This document shows positions 1 to 7,099 of a stretch of 29,910 bases of DNA, in pieces. The stretch comes from an uncultured Luteimonas sp. Lineage in GTDB: Bacteria; Pseudomonadota; Gammaproteobacteria; Xanthomonadales; Xanthomonadaceae. Below the pieces are notes generated by a model. That model saw only the letters and a program-made list of their open reading frames with translations, made no database searches and had not been told where the DNA came from. A program made the translations under genes and the position numbers. The DNA lies in NCBI GenBank assembly GCA_938008415.1, contig CALLKI010000071.1, positions 1 through 29,910 on the forward strand, given 5' to 3'. The stretch's first letter is position 1, and every line of letters starts with the position of its first letter.

Positions 1-77
1 CATTGCGTCCGCCGCGCCCGCGGCCAACCAGGACGCGCCTTATCACGACCTGTTCTCGCTGCTGCACAAGCTCGGCC
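1..77. repeat. Terminal direct repeat marking a circular molecule
   Basis: Bases 1-77 are identical to 29834-29910 when compared base by base. An exact overlap of 77 bases at both ends is what a de Bruijn assembler using k=77 leaves on a closed circle, so this is read as an assembly overlap and not a biological repeat. A gene runs cleanly across the join, which supports circularity. Confidence 0.95.
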
Positions 78-232
78 GCGTGCGGCAGCTAGCGATCGAG
101 GACTGGCAGCGCCTCACCGACCTGATCGAAGCCGAAGGCCGGCCCCTGGAGCGGATGACCGTGGGCGAGCTGATCGCCCTCCTGGACCTCGCACTGATCG
201 CCGCCGGCTGGCGCACGGGAGGTGCGGCATGA
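2..232 (+). CDS. Small unrecognised phage protein, 5' end across the circular junction
   Basis: The frame is open from the window edge to TGA at 230-232. Joining the ends, it starts at ATG 29817 with a GGAG ribosome site at about 29804, giving 82 aa beginning MRNHALIAS. The protein is alpha-helical and charged, with the segment DLFSLLHKLGR and a C-terminal leucine-rich helix. No family is recognised. The stop overlaps the next ATG (ATGA at 229-232), so it is translationally coupled. It is the first gene of the early operon that leads to the primase-helicase, so a role in replication control or host takeover is possible but not shown. Confidence 0.75.
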   Translation: MASAAPAANQDAPYHDLFSLLHKLGRVRQLAIEDWQRLTDLIEAEGRPLERMTVGELIALLDLALIAAGWRTGGAA

Positions 233-483
233 AGGCCACGGTCACCTTCCAGATCGACACCGACGCCCTGCATTGCCTGCGCGACGACTACCTGGCCGCG
301 CTGTGGCACGTGGCGCAAGCCAACCCGGCGCCGATCGAGCAGGACGCGCCCGGGCGGCTGGCCGAGCACATCGGGCGGGAGATCATCCGCCGCTGGCTGG
401 CGGCCACACCGCCGCTGCTGTGGGAACACCAGGGCGCACACGCGGAGTTCTGCCGCCGGCTGGCGCAGGAGGCGCGGGCATGA
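229..483 (+). CDS. Small unrecognised early protein, 84 aa
   Basis: Starts at the ATG that overlaps the upstream stop (ATGA) and ends in a second ATGA overlap at 480-483. It begins MKATVTFQID and continues as amphipathic helices with several Trp residues. No signal peptide, membrane segment or metal-binding motif is visible. Size and position match the short coupled ORFs that precede replication genes in P2-like phages of Xanthomonadaceae. Function unknown. Confidence 0.75.
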   Translation: MKATVTFQIDTDALHCLRDDYLAALWHVAQANPAPIEQDAPGRLAEHIGREIIRRWLAATPPLLWEHQGAHAEFCRRLAQEARA

Positions 484-584
484 GCGCGCTGACCATCGCC
501 GGCACCGGCATCCGCACCCGCCGCAGCGGCAACCCGATGCGGGTATGGATGTTCGCGTACGGGCCGGGGGAGGTGCTGCCATGA
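480..584 (+). CDS. Very small ORF, 34 aa, coupled on both sides
   Basis: ATG at 480 overlaps the stop of the previous gene (ATGA) and its TGA at 582-584 overlaps the next ATG at 581 (ATGA). The peptide starts MSALTIAGTG and has several Arg residues in the middle. It has no recognisable domain. The double stop-start overlap and lack of any gap are the main evidence that it is translated. It may serve mainly to carry ribosomes to the next gene. Confidence 0.45.
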   Translation: MSALTIAGTGIRTRRSGNPMRVWMFAYGPGEVLP

Positions 585-817
585 GGTGGGGCCGGTTCCT
601 GGCAGGCCTGGCGCCGCGCGACCGGGCCGACCACTACCGTGAGTGCCTGCAGGCGCTGTGCGATCTGATGGATCCGGACACGACGCTGGACGCGGCGGTC
701 CGGCGGCGGGTGGCGTTGCTGCTGGACCACCTGGTCGGCGGGCTGGACGGCGCGCTCCAGGACGCCGCGGGGCAGGAGGCCGCGTCCACGCCGGCGGAGG
801 GCCGCGATGGAGGCTGA
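581..817 (+). CDS. Small unrecognised early protein, 78 aa
   Basis: Start chosen at ATG 581, in an ATGA overlap with the preceding stop and preceded by GGGGGAGG at about 566-573. An in-frame ATG at 545 lies inside the upstream gene and has no such site. The protein begins MRWGRFLAGL, is helical, and has a leucine-rich stretch (VALLLDHLVGGL). The 3' end overlaps the primase-helicase start at 807 by 11 bases. Function unknown. Confidence 0.65.
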   Translation: MRWGRFLAGLAPRDRADHYRECLQALCDLMDPDTTLDAAVRRRVALLLDHLVGGLDGALQDAAGQEAASTPAEGRDGG

Positions 818-3533
818 TCTGCTGCACCAGGTGCTGGCGCGCGTGCAGCAGGACTACGGCTTCAAGCCGCCGCGCGGGGAATACCTGCGCGGCGGCCGCT
901 GCCCGGCCTGCGGACGCAAGGAACTGTACGCCAACGCCAGCCGGCCGTGGGTGCTGCGCTGCGGGCGGCTGAAGAACTGCGGGCAGGAGTTCCCGGTCAA
1001 GGAGCTCTACCCGGATCTGTTCGACGACTGGAGCAAGCGGTTCCAGCGCAGCGACGCCAAGCCCAACGCTGCGGCCGATGCCTACCTGCAGTTCAACCGC
1101 GGCTTCGACATCCGGGCCATGGCCGGCTGGTACACGCAGGAGACGTACTACGACCGGTCCATCGGCCAGGGCACGGCCACGGTGCGGTTCCCGCTGGACA
1201 AGGGCGGGTACTGGGAGCGGCTGATCGACCGGCCGGGCCGCTTCGGCAAGCAGAAGGCGCGGTTCGCGCCGGGCCAGAGCTGGCGCGGGGTGTGGTGGGT
1301 GGCGCCGACGCTCAAGAACCGGCTGGCCTCCCACGAATGCCGGGAAATCTGGATCGTGGAGGGCATCTTCGACGCGATCGCGCTGATGCAGCACGGCATC
1401 GATGCGGTGGCGGCGCTGAGCTGCAACGCCTTCCCCGGCGAGAGCCTGGAGGCGCTGGCCAAGGTGCGCGCCGGGCATCTGCCCACCCTGGTGTGGGCGC
1501 TGGACAACGACGTGGCCGGGCAGGGCTTTCTGGATGGCCACGTGCGGCAGGCGAAGAAGCTCGGGTTCACCAGCCGGGCGGCCCTGATTCCGCAGCCGCC
1601 CGGCCGCAAGCTGGACTGGAACGACTTGCACCTGCGGGCGCTGGCCATCGCCGACCCTGCGGAAGGCGCCAAGCGCTGGCAGCGCGACATCGAGGAGGCC
1701 CGCTACCACGGGGCGCTGGCCCTGGCCGACAGCCCCAAGGCCAAAGCCATGCTGATGTACCGGCACACCCGGCGCACGGCCTTCGACCTTGAGTTCGGCC
1801 ACCGGATGTACTGGTTCCAGATCAACGCGGCGGCGTTCGAGAAGAAAAAGGCGGAGTACCTGGGCCAGCACGACCTGGACGAGCTCGACGACGAAGCCGA
1901 AGCCAAGCTGGAAGCGGCGTGCAGCAGCGTGACCGAGATCGCGCCATGCCGCTTCCAGGCGCTGTACTTCCAGCGCAATCCGGTGACCGACGAGAGCTGG
2001 TACTTCTTCCGCGTGGACTTCCCGCACGATGGGCCGTCGGTCAAGAACACCTTCACCGGCAAGCAGACCACCAGTGCGGCCGACTTCAAGGCGCGCCTGC
2101 GCAGCATCGCCGCCGGCGCGGGCTTCAGCGGCAACCAGCACCAGTTCGACACCATCATGGACCGGCAGTTGTTCAACCTGCGCCAGGTGGAAACGGTCGA
2201 CTTCGTGGGCTACTCGCGCGAGCACGGGGCCTGGGTGTTCAACGATTTTGCCGTGCGCGACGGGGCGGTGATCGAGGCCAACGCGGAGGAGTTTTTCGAG
2301 TTCGGCAAATTGCGTCTGAAGACCACGCAGAAGAGCATCGCGCTGGCGGTGAACCGGGATCCGGAGGCGTTCCGCACCGACTGGGTGCAGTGGCTGTGGA
2401 CGGCCTTCGGCACGCACGGGATGGTGGCGCTGGCGTTCTTCTTCGGCAGCTTGTTCGCCGAGCAGATCCGCGCCGCGCACAAGAGCTTCCCCTTCCTGGA
2501 GGTGACCGGCGAAGCCGGCGCGGGCAAGACCACGCTGCTGACGTTCCTGTGGAAGCTGCTGGGCCGCAGCGACTACGAGGGCTTCGACCCGAACAAATCC
2601 TCGCTGCCCGGGCGCAGCCGGGCCATGGGGCAGATCAGCAATATGCCGGTGGTGCTGCTGGAGTCGGACCGCAGCACGCCGGACAAGTCGCACGCCAAGA
2701 GCTTCGACTGGGACGAGCTGAAGGACTTCTACAACGGCGGCACGCTGCGCACGCGCGGGGTGAAGAACGGCGGCAACGAGACCTACGAGCCGCCGTTCCG
2801 GGGCACCATCATCATCAGCCAGAACGCGGCGGTGGATGCCAGCGAGGCCATCCTCAGCCGCATCGTGAAGCTGCATTTCGTGCGGCCCACGGTCACCACC
2901 GAGAGCCGGATCGCGGCCGACAATCTGAACCACGTCGGCGTGGAGGAGGTCAGCCACTTCATGCTCAAGGCGATCCGCGCCGAAGCACGCATCCTGGAAA
3001 CCTACCAGGCGCAGTTCCGCCATTACGAGGAGCAGCTGCGCCGCCATCCGGAGCTGCGTATGGAGCGTATCGCCAAGAACCATGCGCAGATGCTGGCGCT
3101 GCTGGACTGCCTGCGCTTCGTGGTGGACATCCCCGCCAGCTGGCTGGAGGCCACCCGCCAGGCGTTGGTGGGCATGGCCGTGCAGCGGCAGTGGGCGCTC
3201 AACGCCGACCACCCGCTGGTGCACGAGTTCTGGGAAGTGTTCGAGTACCTGGAATCGGTCGCCGATGGACCGGTCGTGAATCACGCCCGCGACCCGGAAC
3301 TGATCGCCATCAATCTGAACCACTTCCAGAAGAAGGCGATGGAGCACAACCAGCGCATCGCCGACCTCAACACCCTGCGGGCCCTGCTGCCCAACAGCCG
3401 GCGGCACCGCCTGGTGCGCATCAACCACCCGGTGTCCAGCGCCTTGTTCAGCCGGCCCGACCCGCACGATGACTTCGGCGACCAGCGGGTGCCGCGCACG
3501 GTGAAGTGCTGGGTGTTCGAGCGGCGGACCTGA
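807..3533 (+). CDS. Replicative primase-helicase: zinc ribbon, Toprim and P-loop ATPase
   Basis: This 908-aa protein has the parts of a phage primase-helicase in order. A zinc ribbon has C32/C35 and C52/C58. A Toprim-like domain has the acidic motif WIVEG (E185) and the DND motif at residues 233-235. An ATPase region has Walker A GEAGAGKTT (K574), an acidic Walker B-like strand ending LLESD (E619) and a sensor-like strand TIIISQN near 667-673. It would synthesise primers and unwind DNA at the phage origin. Toprim primase-helicases of this build, including the P4 alpha protein in a broad sense, replace the HUH rolling-circle gpA of P2; no HUH nuclease is seen in the window. It ends the chain of small coupled genes and is followed by a 54-aa ORF and the integrase. 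The domain calls are firm. The exact helicase superfamily is not settled. Confidence 0.88.
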   Translation: MEADLLHQVLARVQQDYGFKPPRGEYLRGGRCPACGRKELYANASRPWVLRCGRLKNCGQEFPVKELYPDLFDDWSKRFQRSDAKPNAAADAYLQFNRGFDIRAMAGWYTQETYYDRSIGQGTATVRFPLDKGGYWERLIDRPGRFGKQKARFAPGQSWRGVWWVAPTLKNRLASHECREIWIVEGIFDAIALMQHGIDAVAALSCNAFPGESLEALAKVRAGHLPTLVWALDNDVAGQGFLDGHVRQAKKLGFTSRAALIPQPPGRKLDWNDLHLRALAIADPAEGAKRWQRDIEEARYHGALALADSPKAKAMLMYRHTRRTAFDLEFGHRMYWFQINAAAFEKKKAEYLGQHDLDELDDEAEAKLEAACSSVTEIAPCRFQALYFQRNPVTDESWYFFRVDFPHDGPSVKNTFTGKQTTSAADFKARLRSIAAGAGFSGNQHQFDTIMDRQLFNLRQVETVDFVGYSREHGAWVFNDFAVRDGAVIEANAEEFFEFGKLRLKTTQKSIALAVNRDPEAFRTDWVQWLWTAFGTHGMVALAFFFGSLFAEQIRAAHKSFPFLEVTGEAGAGKTTLLTFLWKLLGRSDYEGFDPNKSSLPGRSRAMGQISNMPVVLLESDRSTPDKSHAKSFDWDELKDFYNGGTLRTRGVKNGGNETYEPPFRGTIIISQNAAVDASEAILSRIVKLHFVRPTVTTESRIAADNLNHVGVEEVSHFMLKAIRAEARILETYQAQFRHYEEQLRRHPELRMERIAKNHAQMLALLDCLRFVVDIPASWLEATRQALVGMAVQRQWALNADHPLVHEFWEVFEYLESVADGPVVNHARDPELIAINLNHFQKKAMEHNQRIADLNTLRALLPNSRRHRLVRINHPVSSALFSRPDPHDDFGDQRVPRTVKCWVFERRT

Positions 3534-3536
3534 TCC

Positions 3537-3701
3537 ATGGCCCGAGATCCGCGCATCACGCCCGCCGAACTGGCCCTGGTCCGCGCCCTCGCGGCGCGGA
3601 TCGTGGAGGGCTATCTGCACGAAAAAGCCCAGCGGCAGCAGGCAGATAGCCCCATGCGTCCAAATCCTGTCCCGTTGCCGACGCCGCTACGGCCTGTCTA
3701 G
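3537..3701 (+). CDS. Small unrecognised protein, 54 aa, before the integrase
   Basis: ATG at 3537 lies three bases after the primase-helicase stop; TAG is at 3699-3701. The peptide has an N-terminal helical half with the segment ELALVRALAARIVEGYL and a proline-rich tail. It resembles the short conserved ORFs found beside replication genes in Xanthomonadaceae prophages, but no family is assigned. A gap of only 11 bases separates it from the recombinase start. Confidence 0.55.
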   Translation: MARDPRITPAELALVRALAARIVEGYLHEKAQRQQADSPMRPNPVPLPTPLRPV

Positions 3702-3712
3702 CATCCGACGCC

Positions 3713-5284
3713 ATGCGTGTAGCCGCCTACGCCCGTTACAGCAGCGACAACCAGCGCGACGCTTCCATCGACGACCAGTTGCGCAACTGCCGCGCCTACG
3801 CGCGGCGCCAGGGCTGGCCGGAACCCAGGCCCTACACCGACGCGGCGATCAGCGGCGCCCGCAACGACCGTCCCGGTTACCGCGCCCTGCTGGCCGACGC
3901 GCATCTGTTCGACGTGATCCTGGTCGATGACCTCTCCCGCCTGAGCCGGGACAGCGCGGAGCTGGCGCACGCCGTGCGGCGGATGAAGTTCCACGGCGCG
4001 CGGCTGATCGCCATCAGCGACGGCGTGGACACCGACCGGCGATCGCACAAGCTCGATGTCGGCATGCGGGCGCTGATGTCGGAGCTGTACCTGGACGACC
4101 TGGCCGACAAGACCCATCGTGGCCTGACCGGCCGGGCCCTGGCAGGGGCCAGCGCCGGCGGCCTACCCTACGGCTACCGGGTGGTGGGCACCGGGCAACG
4201 CGAAATCGACCCGGACCAGGCCGCGGTGGTGCGGCGCATCTTCCAGGAGTACCTGGCCGGCCGCAGCCCGCGCGAGATCGCTGCGGGACTCAACCGCGAG
4301 CACGTGCCCTCCCCGCGCGGCGGCGCGTGGGCCATGTCGGCCATCTACGGCGACACGCGCCGGGGCATCGGCATCCTGGCCAACCCCATCTACGCCGGCC
4401 GGCAGATCTGGAACCGCTCACGCTGGATCAAGCACCCGGACACCGGCAAGCGGGTGCGGCAAGAGCGGCCACCGCAGGAGTGGATCATCAGCGAGCATCC
4501 GGAGCTGGCCATCGTCGACGCTGCGACCTGGGATGCCGCCCAGGCGCGCCTGCAGGCCCGGCAGCACCGCCCGGCCAACGGCCGGCGCGGGGGGCCGGGC
4601 CGCAGCCCGCGCTACCTGCTGTCCGGGCTGCTGCGCTGTCCCAAATGCCGCGGCCCGATGGTGATCGTGGACGCATACCGCTACGGGTGCAGCCGGGCCA
4701 AGTCCACCGGCGGCACAGGCTGCAGCCACACCTCTGGCGTCCCCCGACGTGCGCTCGAGCGCGGGCTGTTGCAGCACCTCGTCGAGCATCTGGACCGGCC
4801 GGAGATCTTCGCCGCGCTCCGTACTGCCGTCAGCGAGGCGCTGGCCTGCGCCGGCCCCGACTTGGCGGGGCTGCGGCAGCAGCTGGCCAAAGCCGAGCGC
4901 GTGCGCGAGAACATCGCCGCCGCCCTGCGCGCCGGCATCATCACCCCGACCACCCGCGAAGAGCTGGAACGCGCGGAGGCGGAGATCGCCAGGATCCGCA
5001 CCGAGCTCGAGGGGGCCCGCACCTGGCAACCTGCCCAGATCGTCCCGCGCCTGGCCGAACGCTGGCGGCATGCCCTGCTGACCCTGACCGCGTACCGTAC
5101 CGACACCCTCGCCGCCCGCGAAGTGCTGGCCGAACTGGCTCCGGACGGCATCACCGTCACCACAAGCGAAAACGGCGACCTCGTCGCCGAGATCGCCGCT
5201 TCGCCTGTGCAGCTAAACGTGGTAGCGGGGGGGCGCTCCGTACTCTGGCTGTCACAGCCGATTCGGATCAACATCCTTCGCTGA
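3713..5284 (+). CDS. int: Large serine recombinase (phage integrase)
   Basis: 523 aa. The N-terminal resolvase domain (about 1-145) has the catalytic motif YARYSSDNQ with nucleophile S10 and the conserved LDDLSRLSRD-like stretch (here VDDLSRLSRD). It is followed by the recombinase domain (about 165-285, with GYR, REIA and LANPIYAG segments), a zinc ribbon (C309, C312, C326, C337) and a coiled coil (about 375-435). Large serine recombinases join attP and attB in one direction without host IHF, and need a separate directionality factor for excision. None is recognised here. P2 itself and most relatives use a tyrosine integrase, so this is a module swap. By family habit attP should lie beside the gene, in 5285-5500 or just upstream. 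Confidence 0.93.
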   Translation: MRVAAYARYSSDNQRDASIDDQLRNCRAYARRQGWPEPRPYTDAAISGARNDRPGYRALLADAHLFDVILVDDLSRLSRDSAELAHAVRRMKFHGARLIAISDGVDTDRRSHKLDVGMRALMSELYLDDLADKTHRGLTGRALAGASAGGLPYGYRVVGTGQREIDPDQAAVVRRIFQEYLAGRSPREIAAGLNREHVPSPRGGAWAMSAIYGDTRRGIGILANPIYAGRQIWNRSRWIKHPDTGKRVRQERPPQEWIISEHPELAIVDAATWDAAQARLQARQHRPANGRRGGPGRSPRYLLSGLLRCPKCRGPMVIVDAYRYGCSRAKSTGGTGCSHTSGVPRRALERGLLQHLVEHLDRPEIFAALRTAVSEALACAGPDLAGLRQQLAKAERVRENIAAALRAGIITPTTREELERAEAEIARIRTELEGARTWQPAQIVPRLAERWRHALLTLTAYRTDTLAAREVLAELAPDGITVTTSENGDLVAEIAASPVQLNVVAGGRSVLWLSQPIRINILR

Positions 5285-5524
5285 GCGCGGCATTCTACAG
5301 ATCGACCAGCCAGAGGACAAGTCGCCCGGCTACCAGTCTGGCGGCAGCCACACGCTCCGTCGTTGTTGTGAGCTCCGGGCGCGGGGCTGGGGCCGATCGA
5401 CTTTGCCGTGGCCGGGCAGCGCTCGGCCACCGCTCTGCCGGCTGCCCAGGAGACCATGTGTTGCGCTTGTCATGGAAGTGACGGAAATCGCCCTGATTCA
5501 AAAAAATCTGTGGCCATCGGAAAC

Positions 5525-5790
5525 GGGTTACAAAGGTTACATGCCGGTTCTCATTGAGATTTACCACTTACAATTCAATGACTTATGAAACATTGTTAAA
5601 GGTTACATTTGGGTAACTTTTAGGTTGTCATGCAACCTTGCAGAAGGTTGCTTCGTCGACCTCGACAGCCCTTTAAAATCAATGACATAACCTCGCATGC
5701 AACCTGATGTAACCTTTCCGGGTTGCATGATTACTTCATGCAAATCAATCACTTAACCTGGAAATTCGGGGCATGTAACCTTTGCAACCC
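5525..5790. repeat. Iteron-like cluster of TGYAACCY / RGGTTRCA repeats
   Basis: Close matches to TGYAACCY or its complement occur at 5525, 5534, 5600, 5631, 5645, 5698, 5708, 5720, 5774 and 5783. Shorter related copies are at 5622, 5687 and 5754. They build perfect dyads: GCAACCTT/AAGGTTGC around 5632-5651, AGGTTG/CAACCT at 5622-5638 and CATGCAACC/GGTTGCATG at 5696-5729. The region is far richer in AT than the rest. Such an array fits a replication origin bound by the primase-helicase, as P4 alpha binds its iterons, or a multi-site operator. Confidence 0.75.
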
Positions 5791-5958
5791 GTTTCCGATG
5801 GGCACGGAGAAATTGGCCCGCCGCGGCCGGCCCTCCCCCCTCATGTTCCACGCAGGGAATCGCAGGGTTCCACGCGCCCACGTCAGCGACGCCACGCCTG
5901 ATGCGCCGTGGCGATCCTCCACTTGCGGGTGTGCAGAAAAAACCGCATGCGAAGCGCC

Positions 5959-5980
5959 GGCGTGGCGCGGGGAGAATGCG
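5959..5980. other. Possible cos (packaging) site
   Basis: The stretch GGCGTGGCGCGGGGAGAATG resembles, with a small shift, the 19-base cohesive ends remembered for P2 and 186 (GGCG[A/T]GGCGGGGAAAGCA). It lies about 145 bp beyond the 3' end of the portal gene, where P2 has cos. The comparison is from memory and the region is GC-rich, so chance similarity is possible. Confidence 0.45.
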
Positions 5981-6023
5981 GCGCGCGGCTGGTGCCGGCG
6001 GTGGTGGCGGACGCCGCGGCACG

Positions 6024-6047
6024 AAAAAGCCGCCTCGAGGGCGGCTT
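6024..6047 (-). terminator. Rho-independent terminator of the portal-terminase operon
   Basis: Perfect 8-bp stem AAGCCGCC/GGCGGCTT with a 5-base loop. Read on the minus strand it is followed by a run of five T. It lies 57 bases beyond the portal stop codon, so it fits as the end of the minus-strand operon. Confidence 0.85.
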
Positions 6048-6103
6048 GTGGGGAGGGCTGGGGCCGGGCAGGGCTGCTGCGGGGCAGCAGATATCCTGGC
6101 GCG

Positions 6104-7099
6104 CTACGGTTGATGCTGGAACCGGGTGAAGCGGATCACCTCTTCCCCCACCCAGTCGTTGACCTTGAGCATCCTGTGCTGGAGCGGCTCGAGCTCCAGC
6201 ATCGCCCAGACCTGGGCGGCCTTGCCGATGTCGCCGAACCCGCCGGCATTCGTCGGCACCACGCCCAGCAGCTGCGGCGGCACGCGCAGCGCGGCGAGCA
6301 TGTCGTCGCGCGTGATGTTCTTGACGCCGGTGAACTCGTCCTTGGCGGCGACTTCGCTGACCGGGATCAGCTGGATGCCATCCTTCTTGCCGTTGGGCGA
6401 GTGGAGGAACAGGTTGCGGAAGTTGCCCGGCCCCCGGGCGTTCTTGAGCGCATCGCGCAGTGCGCTGACGTCAGCGTCGTTCACCTGTGGATCCGATAGG
6501 TACAGGATGAACCCGGCGTGGCTGCCGTTGTTGTAGTACTTGCGCCGGAACAGCGTAGCCGATTCGTTGAGCAGCGCCGCCTGCATGGCCGGCAACCACT
6601 CGGGCAGCCCGTAGATCTCCTGGTCCACGCTGGCTTCGCGCAGCTGGAACACTTTGCCGCGCGGAAATTCATGGTCCTGCCCCCAGCCTGTGACCTGGAA
6701 GAACCGCCCCGGGTCCACGCCGCGGCGCACGTACCGGGCCAACGGCGGAACCAGGGCCTGCGGCGCGCCCAGCCGATTGTCGCGGCGTTCGAGGTAGGCC
6801 ATGCCGAAGGTGAGCCAGTCAGTGGCGAACTGCTCGAACGCCTCCCGCGACAGCAGCCGGTGCGGCACGAAGGTGCGTGCCAGCATGTTGCGCTTGAACA
6901 TCAGCCCGGTCTGCAGGTAGACGTTGCTGCGCGTCAATCGCGCCAGCGCATGCAGTGGCAGCGGCGGCTCGTACCAGCGTCCGTTTTTCCAGCACTCCAC
7001 GTAATCCAGCAACCCGCGCGAATCGAGCACGGGTTCCGGGTCACCAAACGTGAAGGCCTCGATACGCGGCTCCTGCGTCGTCGTGGTCTCGTGGATCAT
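6104..7099 (-). CDS. Q: Phage portal protein, P2 gpQ family
   Basis: 331 aa, close to the usual length for P2 gpQ. It forms the dodecameric DNA gate at one vertex of the capsid and docks the terminase. Family-typical segments include the early FTFGDPEPVLD, LYLSDPQVND in the middle, and LRVPPQLLGVVPTNAGGFGD near the C-terminus. Its start overlaps the terminase stop (TAATG, 7097-7101), so P and Q are coupled, as in P2. A terminator follows. Confidence 0.96.
   Translation of the reverse strand: MIHETTTTQEPRIEAFTFGDPEPVLDSRGLLDYVECWKNGRWYEPPLPLHALARLTRSNVYLQTGLMFKRNMLARTFVPHRLLSREAFEQFATDWLTFGMAYLERRDNRLGAPQALVPPLARYVRRGVDPGRFFQVTGWGQDHEFPRGKVFQLREASVDQEIYGLPEWLPAMQAALLNESATLFRRKYYNNGSHAGFILYLSDPQVNDADVSALRDALKNARGPGNFRNLFLHSPNGKKDGIQLIPVSEVAAKDEFTGVKNITRDDMLAALRVPPQLLGVVPTNAGGFGDIGKAAQVWAMLELEPLQHRMLKVNDWVGEEVIRFTRFQHQP

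Larger units (their letters stand above)
5285..6103. other. Non-coding control region between integrase and portal gene
   Basis: No convincing gene in 819 bases. It holds the end of the early unit, an AT-rich stretch (about 5475-5790) packed with TGYAACCY-type repeats, a cos-like GC-rich stretch near 5959 and a minus-strand terminator at 6024-6047. A CTGCTGC/GCAGCAG dyad lies at about 6073-6089. By comparison with P2, the cos site is expected downstream of the portal gene, and attP is expected next to the serine recombinase. The short open frames here lack ribosome sites and recognisable products. Confidence 0.8.

Noticed and set aside
1..77. Terminal repeat as biological direct terminal repeats of a linear phage
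   Set aside because: It lies inside a coding sequence, equals a common assembler k value, and P2-like phages have cos ends, not terminal repeats.
288..3620. 1110-aa open frame on the minus strand opposite the primase-helicase
   Set aside because: Low-complexity His/Val/Arg/Ala-rich shadow typical of high GC. The plus strand carries clear domains and coupled starts.
5403..5588. 61-aa open frame upstream of the repeat cluster
   Set aside because: No ribosome site, no recognisable product, and it runs into the repeats.
5525..5790. Repeat cluster as a CRISPR array
   Set aside because: Units are only 8 bases, in both orientations and unevenly spaced, with no Cas genes.
5723..6499. 258-aa plus-strand frame running from the repeat cluster into the portal gene
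   Set aside because: Half is antisense to the portal gene, and it crosses the portal terminator and the cos-like site.
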